This document shows, piece after piece, positions 5,976 through 11,705 of a stretch of 11,705 nt of DNA. The translations under genes were made by a program, and so were the position numbers. The notes below the pieces were generated by a model. It was not told where the DNA came from. It did no database searches and saw nothing but the letters and a program-made list of their open reading frames with translations. The number at the start of each line of letters is the position of its first letter. Positions within the stretch are counted from its first letter, which is position 1. This stretch comes from Anaerolineales bacterium UBA2029 (GTDB lineage: Bacteria > Chloroflexota > Anaerolineae > Aggregatilineales > Aggregatilineaceae): positions 1 to 11,705 of the forward strand of contig DDBP01000209.1 in assembly GCA_002332795.1 (NCBI GenBank), given 5' to 3'.

Positions 5976-5983
5976 GGGGAGGG
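5976..5983 (+). promoter_or_regulatory. Ribosome binding site deciding the epimerase start
   Basis: GGGGAGGG lies 4 bases before ATG 5988. It is downstream of the alternative GTG at 5958, so the ATG is preferred and the ten extra N-terminal residues are probably not made. Confidence 0.65.
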
Positions 5984-5987
5984 ACGT

Positions 5988-6941
5988 ATGGAGATTCGCC
6001 CAACGACCTATCTGGTCACTGGCGGCGCAGGGTTCATCGGCTCGCATATCGTGGACGCGCTGGTGCGCGATGGGCACCGCGTGCGTGTCATGGACAACTT
6101 TTCTACCGGCAAACGCGAGAATCTGGCCTTATCACGCGACTATATCGAGCTGTTCGAAGCGAGCATCACCGACCGCGCTGCTCTGGACGAAGCCATGCAG
6201 GGCGTGGACTACGTGCTGCATCTGGCCGCGCTGGCCTCTGTCCCCCGCTCCGTAGACGACCCCCTGAGCTGTCACGAGCACAACGTCACTGGCACGCTCA
6301 ATGTGTTGCTGGCCGCGCGCGATGCGGGCGTGCGCCGCGTCGTCTATGCTGGTTCGTCTTCAGCCTATGGTGATGTCGAGAGCGACTTCAAGGCCGAGGA
6401 CATGTTGCCGCAGCCGCTTTCCCCGTATGCGGCAGCCAAGCTGGCAGGCGAGCATTACTGTCAGGCGGTGGCCTCAGTCTATGGTCTGGAAACCGTGACG
6501 GTGCGCTACTTCAACGTCTTCGGCCCGCGCCAAGACCCCCTTTCGACCTACGCCGCCGTGATCCCCAAGTTCGTCACAGCCATGCTGCGCGGCGATCCGC
6601 CCCGCGTGGAAGGCGACGGCCTGCAGACGCGCGACTTCACCTACATTGACAACGTCGTGCACGGCACGCTGCTCGCCTGTCACACGCCGGGGATTTCGGG
6701 AGAAGTCTTCAACATCGCCTGCGGCGGACAGATCAGCCTGCTGGAGATGATTGACATCCTCAACGAGCTATTGGGCACGACCATCGAGCCGGTCTTCGTG
6801 GCTCCGCGTCCCGGTGACGTGCGCCATTCGCGCGCATCTATTGACAAGGCACGCGCCCGTCTGGGGTATGAACCCCTGATCTCATTTTCCGAAGGGCTGG
6901 CGCGCACCCTGGCCTGGTACCGGACGCAGATGCCCGTCTGA
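5988..6941 (+). CDS. NAD-dependent epimerase of the extended SDR family, WbpP-like UDP-HexNAc 4-epimerase
   Basis: This 317-residue extended short-chain dehydrogenase would flip C4 of a UDP-sugar, most likely UDP-GlcNAc/UDP-GalNAc, supplying donors to the neighbouring transferases. The Rossmann loop is TGGAGFIG (11-18), the NAD-ribose-binding region is MDNFSTGKREN (35-45), the catalytic Ser lies in AGSSSAYGD (121-129), and the YxxxK pair is Y147/K151 in SPYAAAKLAGEHY. Substrate-side motifs VPRSVDDPLS (85-94), RYFNVFGPRQDP (173-184), YAAVIPKF (188-195), RDFTYIDNVV (215-224) and RPGDVRHSRA (274-283) resemble the Pseudomonas WbpP type more than galactose GalE. I chose ATG 5988 because of the ribosome site just before it; the frame also allows GTG 5958, which overlaps the wecA stop. 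Substrate is inferred: related enzymes act on UDP-glucuronate or UDP-glucose. Confidence 0.88.
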   Translation: MEIRPTTYLVTGGAGFIGSHIVDALVRDGHRVRVMDNFSTGKRENLALSRDYIELFEASITDRAALDEAMQGVDYVLHLAALASVPRSVDDPLSCHEHNVTGTLNVLLAARDAGVRRVVYAGSSSAYGDVESDFKAEDMLPQPLSPYAAAKLAGEHYCQAVASVYGLETVTVRYFNVFGPRQDPLSTYAAVIPKFVTAMLRGDPPRVEGDGLQTRDFTYIDNVVHGTLLACHTPGISGEVFNIACGGQISLLEMIDILNELLGTTIEPVFVAPRPGDVRHSRASIDKARARLGYEPLISFSEGLARTLAWYRTQMPV

Positions 6942-6952
6942 TCTGCCCGCCA

Positions 6953-8086
6953 ATGAGCAGCATACGTGTTGTTCACCTGTCCAAGGTCACTGGCATCGCC
7001 GGCTCAGAGAACCATCTGCTCGCCCTGTTGCCGGGATTGCGCAACCGGGGCATTGATGCCCGTCTGTGGCTACTGGTCGAACCAGGAAAACCCGTGAATG
7101 AGCTATTCGCTCAGGCCAGCGCGCTGGGTATCCCGACAACCCGTCTGACCATTCACCACGACGTGGACATCACCCTGGTCTGGCGGCTGGCGCGCCTGCT
7201 GCGCCGGGAGCGTCCGGCCATCGTGCACACCCATCTGATTCACGCCGACCTGTACGGCACGGTTGCCGCCCGACTGGCCGGTGTGTCTCGCGTGATCAGT
7301 TCTCGCCACAATGACGATCGCTTTCGCTACCGTCTGCCTGTGCGCCTGCTCAACCGGATGCTGTGGCGCTGGACGGACGGGGGCATTGCCATCTCGCATG
7401 CCATTCGCGACTTCTCCATCCGCATTGAAGGCGCACCCGCCGGGCGCATTCACACCATCCATTACGGTCTCGATCCGGCGACCGTGCCCCCCTTGCCAGC
7501 CGCCCGGCACGAATTGCGGGCGAGTCTGGGGTTGTCCGATGAGGCGGTGCTGATCGGTTCGGTCTGCCGCCTGGTCGAGCAGAAAGGCCTGAGTTACGCA
7601 CTGCGTGGCTTCGCCACGATCGCAGGGGAGTTTCCACAGGCGCACTACGTCATCGCTGGAGACGGCCCGCTGCGTCAGTCACTGCAGCGCGAAGCAGAAG
7701 CGCTGGGAATTGCGGGACGAGTGCATTTCCTGGGCTGGAGACACGACGCCTACGCCGTTTTCGCCGGGCTGGACATCTTCCTGGCCCCGTCATTGTGGGA
7801 AGGCTTCGGCCTGGTGCTGCTGGAAGCGATGGCCTATCGCCTGCCAGTCGTCAGCACCAGAGTCAGCGCCATCCCGGAGATTGTGCTCGACGGTGAAACT
7901 GGCTGGCTGGTACCCCCTAGAGATGCCAGCGCGCTGGCAGAGACGCTCCGCGCAGCATTGACCGACCCTGTCGAGCGGCAACGACGCGGCGCATCTGGCC
8001 GTCTGCGGCTCGAAGCCCACTTCACCGTCGCCGGTATGGTCGAGCGTACCCTGGCCCTGTATCAGCACGTGCTTGGGCAAAACTGA
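6953..8086 (+). CDS. Glycosyltransferase family 4 (GT-B fold), first of two
   Basis: A retaining cytoplasmic glycosyltransferase of 377 residues. The N-terminal acceptor domain opens with VVHLSKVTGIAGSENHLL (6-23), where the Gly-rich loop follows strand one, and has IVHTHLIHADLYGTVAARL (90-108), SSRHNDDRF (116-124) and AISHAIRDF (146-154). The nucleotide-sugar domain has GSVCRLVEQKG (202-212), including the phosphate-contacting Arg206 and Lys211, VIAGDGPL (233-240), and the GT4 EX7E motif as E283-G-F-G-L-V-L-L-E291. The C-terminus is complete. ATG 6953 starts 11 bases after the epimerase stop; I see no clear Shine-Dalgarno site, so expression may lean on coupling with the epimerase. Sugar donor and acceptor cannot be named; the setting suggests extension of a lipid-linked oligosaccharide. 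Confidence 0.9.
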   Translation: MSSIRVVHLSKVTGIAGSENHLLALLPGLRNRGIDARLWLLVEPGKPVNELFAQASALGIPTTRLTIHHDVDITLVWRLARLLRRERPAIVHTHLIHADLYGTVAARLAGVSRVISSRHNDDRFRYRLPVRLLNRMLWRWTDGGIAISHAIRDFSIRIEGAPAGRIHTIHYGLDPATVPPLPAARHELRASLGLSDEAVLIGSVCRLVEQKGLSYALRGFATIAGEFPQAHYVIAGDGPLRQSLQREAEALGIAGRVHFLGWRHDAYAVFAGLDIFLAPSLWEGFGLVLLEAMAYRLPVVSTRVSAIPEIVLDGETGWLVPPRDASALAETLRAALTDPVERQRRGASGRLRLEAHFTVAGMVERTLALYQHVLGQN

Positions 8087-8115
8087 AGTCTGTTGAACGC
8101 CGAGGTCTCAACCTC

Positions 8116-9294
8116 ATGAGCGAACATCGCCCGATCCGCGTCATGCACGTCATCGCCCGGCTGAACGTTGGGGGACCAGCGCTGCAGGTGATCCTGCTCG
8201 CTTCCCGTATGACACCGCCCGCTTTCGAGAGCACGCTGGTGAGTGGCCGGGTGAGTTCTCACGAAGGCGATATGGCCTACCTGGCCGAGACATACGGTAT
8301 CGAGCCAATCTACGTCCCGGAGCTGGGGCGCGAACTCTCGCCCATGCGGGATATGATCACCCTGATCAAACTGTGGCGACTGATGCGCCGCCTGCGCCCA
8401 GAGGTGGTGCACACGCACACCGCGAAGGCGGGCTTCGTGGGTCGAGTGGCGGCCTGGCTGGCGCGGGTGCCTGTACGGGTACACACTTTTCACGGACACG
8501 TCTTTCACGGCTATTTTGGCCCCCGCAAGACGGCGTTCTTTCTGTGGCTGGAACGCCTGACCGCGCGCATCACCGATCGCCTGATCGCCGTCAGCCCTCT
8601 GCTCAAGGAAGAACTGGCCACCGCCTATCGCATCGCGCCCGCGGACAGGATCGCCGTCGCCCCAGAAGGCCCCGATCTGTCGCGGTATCTCGAAACCCCG
8701 CGGCACCTGGGCGCATTCCGCCGCCAATATGACCTGCCCGCCGATGCACCACTGGTGGGCATCGTGGGGCGGCTGGTGCCGATCAAGAACCATGCCCTGT
8801 TTCTGCAGGCAGCACAGCGCGTGAGACAGTCGCACCCGGATGTACACTTCGTTATCATCGGCGACGGGGAACTGCGCGACTCACTGGTCGCCCAGGCCCA
8901 GGAATTGGGGCTGGCCGATGCAGTGACTTTCACCGGCTTCCTGCGCGACCTGTGCCCCGTCTACAGCGACCTCGACCTGGTAGTGATCTCGTCCAACAAT
9001 GAGGGCACACCGGTTTCTATCATCGAGGCGCTGGCAGCCGGTGTGCCTGTGGTGTCTACCGCCGTGGGAGGTGTCCCCGATCTGCTGGATGGCGGACGGC
9101 TGGGCACTCTGGTTCCTCCCGGCGACGCCGATGCCCTGGCCCAGGCCATGGTGACTGTTCTGAGCACCCCTGCCGCGAATCAGCATGATCTCCGGCAAAG
9201 CGTCGCTGATCAGTTTGGGATCGACCGTCTGGTGAGCGACCTCAGCGCGCTCTACCGCGATCTGCTGGCCAGCAAGCGAGGCTACCGACCATGA
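8116..9294 (+). CDS. Glycosyltransferase family 4 (GT-B fold), second of two, CapM/EpsD-like
   Basis: This 392-residue protein is a second GT4 enzyme, clearly different from its neighbour. RVMHVIARLNVGGPALQV (8-25) is the N-terminal acceptor-domain loop. VVHTHTAKAGFVGR (97-110), HTFHGHVFHGYF (123-134) and LIAVSPLLKEEL (156-167) follow; the HTHTxKAGxxGR plus HTxHGH combination is typical of capsule and exopolysaccharide transferases such as CapM/EpsD. The donor domain has GIVGRLVPIKN (215-225) with Arg219 and Lys224, VIIGDGELRD (246-255), and the EX7E motif E296-G-T-P-V-S-I-I-E304. ATG 8116 has GAGGT 9 bases upstream. The gene lies 29 bases after the first GT4 and overlaps the next start as ATGA. 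Substrates are not predictable from this sequence alone. Confidence 0.9.
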   Translation: MSEHRPIRVMHVIARLNVGGPALQVILLASRMTPPAFESTLVSGRVSSHEGDMAYLAETYGIEPIYVPELGRELSPMRDMITLIKLWRLMRRLRPEVVHTHTAKAGFVGRVAAWLARVPVRVHTFHGHVFHGYFGPRKTAFFLWLERLTARITDRLIAVSPLLKEELATAYRIAPADRIAVAPEGPDLSRYLETPRHLGAFRRQYDLPADAPLVGIVGRLVPIKNHALFLQAAQRVRQSHPDVHFVIIGDGELRDSLVAQAQELGLADAVTFTGFLRDLCPVYSDLDLVVISSNNEGTPVSIIEALAAGVPVVSTAVGGVPDLLDGGRLGTLVPPGDADALAQAMVTVLSTPAANQHDLRQSVADQFGIDRLVSDLSALYRDLLASKRGYRP

Positions 9295-11705
9295 ATGCCT
9301 CGTCAGCCCCCGAAGCCACGACTTACCGGCTGGCGCTGGGCGGCTGTCTGGTCATTGGGCTGATCGCCGTCTACTTCTTCACTTTCAACGGCTACGCGAT
9401 CAGCCGCGACGAATGGTTTCTCCTGGACGCCACAGAGAGCCTGGCGCGGCGCGGCACACTGGCGCAGAACTATCAGTTCGATGCCTACCCGCCGCTGTCG
9501 CTGGCGGAGGTATCGCCGCCCCCCGCTGACTTCGAGCCGCTGCAACCCGCCCTGGCCGCACCGCTCTTCTTGATCGCCCAGACTCTGCCAGCCGTCGGCC
9601 TGGCGCATACGGTGTGGCTGTTCAACATCCTGGTCACCGCACTGACGGCAGGCACGCTCTATGCCTATGGGCTGGCGCTGGGTTACCGGGCGCGCGCGGC
9701 AGTGCTGGCAGCGCTGGCCTTCGGTGTAGGGACGATTGCCTGGCCCTATAGCCGCACCTTCTTCCGCGAACCGCTGTTCGCCTGGTTGAGCCTGTGCAGC
9801 GCCTATATGGCGCTGCGCACCCGACAGCGGCTCTCCGCGGGGAAACCCGCCCTGTGGCACGCTGTCGCCAGCGCAGGAATGATCGCGCTGACGCTGTTCG
9901 CCAAAGAAGCTGCGTTGTTGCTGCTACCCGCCGTGCTGCTGGAAGCCTTGCCCGCCCGACTGGGGCGTCTGCGCCCAACCCGGCGGCAGGCCATCGCCCT
10001 CGCGGTGACTGGTCTGGTTGCCATCGCAATGGGCAGCATCGTCCTCAACGCCGATACGCTCTTTGGCCTGTCCAACCGCTATGCCTTCGTGCACCGGCTG
10101 CGACAGGTCCGCGCTCATCTGCCCGATCTGGGCGAAGGCGTGCTGGGCTACCTGGTCAGTCCAGGGCGTAGCCTGTGGCTCTTCTCGCCGATACTGCTGC
10201 TCGGTGTGGCCAGGTGGCCCCTTCTGGCCCGCCAGGGTCGCTGGCGGCAGATCGCAGTGCCGCTGCTAGCCCTGGTGAGCATGGTCGTCGGCTACGCTGC
10301 CGTACGCGGTGCCGATCAGTGGCATGGCGGGCGGGGCTGGGGGCCGCGCTACATGGTGCCGCTGACGCCCTTTCTGGCACTGTGGCTGCTTCCCGTGAGC
10401 GAAGCGCTGACCGCGCGAGGGGCATCCCGCCGGGCGCAGATCGGCGCGCTGCTGCTGCTGGCTCTGAGCGTGGCCGTACAACTGCTAGGCGTTTCCGTCC
10501 CCCTGGACGCCTACGATCGCACTCTCGCCAGCCAGACTCCGCCAATCGTCGCCTGGGAAGAAGGGGTCTGGTCGCCGCGCTGGTCTCAACCCTGGGTCTC
10601 GGCCCAGTTGATCGGGGAGGTTAAGCCCGACATCGCCTGGCGATACGCCGCAGGCCGCGAAGCCTGGCTATTGCCTGGCCTGAGCGCAACTCTCGCACTT
10701 GCCGCCCTGGTGGGGGCAGCACGGCTGATCCGTCGCCAGAGCCTCAGCCGGCGCAAGGCAGCTATGAGCATCGGCGTACTGCTCCTCAGCACAGGGCTGG
10801 TGCTCTTGGGCGGACTCTATGGCATCCGCCGCGATCCGCGCTACTACGGAGACTTTGCCCCGGCGCGGGCGTTGCTGGCCGCCCTGCAACGCGAAGCTCA
10901 CGATGACGACGTGATCTTGCTCAACAACAGCACCTATACCGCCTTCTTCATGAACTACTACAAGCGCTCCGCCCCCACCGTCTACACGCTGCCTCCTGCC
11001 CCTGGCGAACGCTACAGCCCAGAACAGACGCCCGAACTGACCTCCAGCAATCCGGACGAATTGATCCAGTACTCTTCAGCGCTGATCGCCGGCGCGCTGG
11101 CGCAGGATCACGACCGACTGTGGCTGGTGTTGGAAAGCAGCCGCGCCATGCCCTGGTCGGTGCGTCCGCTTGAACACTATCTGGCGCGCCACGCTTTCCC
11201 TGTGCGAGAGATCGCCCCCACCGACCTGGCCCGCGCCGTGCTGTTCGACCTCACCGCCGCGCCGCCGCCCACCCTGGCCGCCTGGCCCGACCACCTCACA
11301 GACGTACATTTCGGCGAAAGCGTCCGTCTGACCGGCTTCGATCTGCCAGGTCATGGTCTGGCCCGCGCCGGGGACACGCTGGCTGTCTCCCTGCTGTGGC
11401 AGGCTACCGCGCCCATCGAACAAGACTACACGGTCGCGCTGTTGCTGCTCTCTCCCGATGGCAGGCTGGTGGCACAACGCGATGCTCTGCCGGTCAACGG
11501 TTTTGCGCCCATGTCTACCTGGAGGCCGGGAACGCTGATCCGCGACAATCACGGCATCGCCCTGCCCGCTGACCTACCCGCCGGAACCTACGAGCTTTGG
11601 CTGGCCGTCTACTGGTGGCAGACGCCCGGCGACCGCCTGCCGGTGACGGACAGCGCCGGTGCCTCTTTGGGCGATCACGCGGTGCTGGCGACCATCGCCG
11701 TGCGC
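9291..11705 (+). CDS. Large GT-C/GT39-like membrane protein with C-terminal beta-rich domain, 3' end cut by right edge
   Basis: The frame is open for 805 codons from ATG 9291 to the right edge with no stop. ATG overlaps the TGA of the upstream GT4 gene. A first membrane helix (about 11-34) leads to GYAISRDEWFLLDATE (35-50); the acidic pair D40/E41 fits the first periplasmic loop of GT-C transferases. Roughly ten hydrophobic segments fill residues 95-360, with WGPRYMVPLTPF (354-365) resembling the late G-P-R-Y motif of the superfamily, and further helices near 381-397, 464-481 and 491-507. After about 510 the chain becomes soluble: an alpha/beta-looking part (YYGDFAPARALLAALQ onward, with VILLNN) and then, from about 666, an Ig-like beta-rich stretch (FGESVRLTGFDLPG, GDTLAVSLLWQA, LPAGTYELWLAVYW). 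This tail recurs in Chloroflexota membrane glycosyltransferases as I recall them. It probably lies outside the membrane. Precise reaction unknown. Confidence 0.82.
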   Translation, partial: MNASSAPEATTYRLALGGCLVIGLIAVYFFTFNGYAISRDEWFLLDATESLARRGTLAQNYQFDAYPPLSLAEVSPPPADFEPLQPALAAPLFLIAQTLPAVGLAHTVWLFNILVTALTAGTLYAYGLALGYRARAAVLAALAFGVGTIAWPYSRTFFREPLFAWLSLCSAYMALRTRQRLSAGKPALWHAVASAGMIALTLFAKEAALLLLPAVLLEALPARLGRLRPTRRQAIALAVTGLVAIAMGSIVLNADTLFGLSNRYAFVHRLRQVRAHLPDLGEGVLGYLVSPGRSLWLFSPILLLGVARWPLLARQGRWRQIAVPLLALVSMVVGYAAVRGADQWHGGRGWGPRYMVPLTPFLALWLLPVSEALTARGASRRAQIGALLLLALSVAVQLLGVSVPLDAYDRTLASQTPPIVAWEEGVWSPRWSQPWVSAQLIGEVKPDIAWRYAAGREAWLLPGLSATLALAALVGAARLIRRQSLSRRKAAMSIGVLLLSTGLVLLGGLYGIRRDPRYYGDFAPARALLAALQREAHDDDVILLNNSTYTAFFMNYYKRSAPTVYTLPPAPGERYSPEQTPELTSSNPDELIQYSSALIAGALAQDHDRLWLVLESSRAMPWSVRPLEHYLARHAFPVREIAPTDLARAVLFDLTAAPPPTLAAWPDHLTDVHFGESVRLTGFDLPGHGLARAGDTLAVSLLWQATAPIEQDYTVALLLLSPDGRLVAQRDALPVNGFAPMSTWRPGTLIRDNHGIALPADLPAGTYELWLAVYWWQTPGDRLPVTDSAGASLGDHAVLATIAVR

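Noticed and set aside
5958..5987. N-terminal extension of the epimerase from GTG 5958
   Set aside because: The ribosome site at 5976-5983 serves ATG 5988, and the extra ten residues precede the normal family start. The GTG overlap with the previous stop keeps it possible.
4861..6003. Long antisense frame (380 codons) opposite the wecA-like gene
   Set aside because: Its translation is rich in Gln, His, Arg and Asp with no hydrophobic core or motif, as expected for the complement of a GC-rich membrane-protein gene. The plus-strand gene has all family motifs.
10175..10624. Alternative plus-strand frame inside the large GT-C gene
   Set aside because: Arg/Ala-rich translation without a ribosome site or motif, inside a continuous frame that carries helices and the GPRY motif.
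1..11705. CRISPR arrays, tandem repeats, transposase or integrase genes, tRNA genes
   Set aside because: I looked for repeated units, terminal inverted repeats, DDE or tyrosine-recombinase motifs and cloverleaf patterns and saw none. A subtle tRNA cannot be excluded by eye, but the intergenic gaps are too short for most.

Overview
This window is GC-rich, densely coded bacterial DNA. I read ten protein-coding genes plus one small membrane-protein gene, with no tRNA, rRNA, CRISPR array, insertion sequence or integrase. The gene content suggests a Chloroflexota (Anaerolineae-like) bacterium: a type 4 uracil-DNA glycosylase directly behind tsaE-tsaB-rimI, large polytopic GT-C-like proteins with a beta-rich C-terminal tail, GTG/TTG starts and Shine-Dalgarno sites that overlap stop codons. 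That assignment is inferred from gene style and not from a phylogenetic marker.

Left part (1-1480): on the minus strand, a 70-residue two-helix membrane protein (1290-1078) is followed 9 bases later by a polytopic GT-C/GT39-type glycosyltransferase that runs off the left edge. These genes diverge from a plus-strand DUF4870/Tic20-like membrane protein (1480-2235).

Middle part (2236-4850): a good sigma-70-type promoter (TTGTCA, 16 bp, TATAAT) precedes a tightly packed run of tsaE, tsaB, rimI and udg. Spacing is 13 bases and then two 4-base overlaps. TsaE and TsaB serve the t6A tRNA modification pathway. RimI is the N-terminal acetyltransferase that commonly travels with them. Udg is a 4Fe-4S uracil-DNA glycosylase whose last residues, QLSLF, match the bacterial sliding-clamp-binding consensus. 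tsaD is not in the window. A hairpin with a short T-run closes the unit.

Right part (4851-11705): a second unit holds a WecA/TagO/MraY-family polyprenyl-phosphate sugar-1-phosphate transferase, a WbpP-like UDP-HexNAc 4-epimerase, two GT4 glycosyltransferases and a very large GT-C-like membrane protein (more than 805 residues, cut by the right edge). Overlaps and short gaps suggest co-transcription. Together they look like the start of a lipid-linked glycan pathway: the epimerase supplies or interconverts a UDP-HexNAc, the WecA-like enzyme loads it on a polyprenyl carrier at the inner membrane face, the two GT4 enzymes extend it, and the GT-C protein would use a lipid-linked sugar or transfer glycan on the outer face. 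This order is inferred from families.

I did not find a clearly new defence or mobile system. The most checkable oddities are the clamp-binding tail on Udg, the promoter-then-hairpin arrangement at 4771-4872, the ambiguous start of the wecA-like gene behind an in-frame stop, the RimI insertion, and the large two-part GT-C protein.
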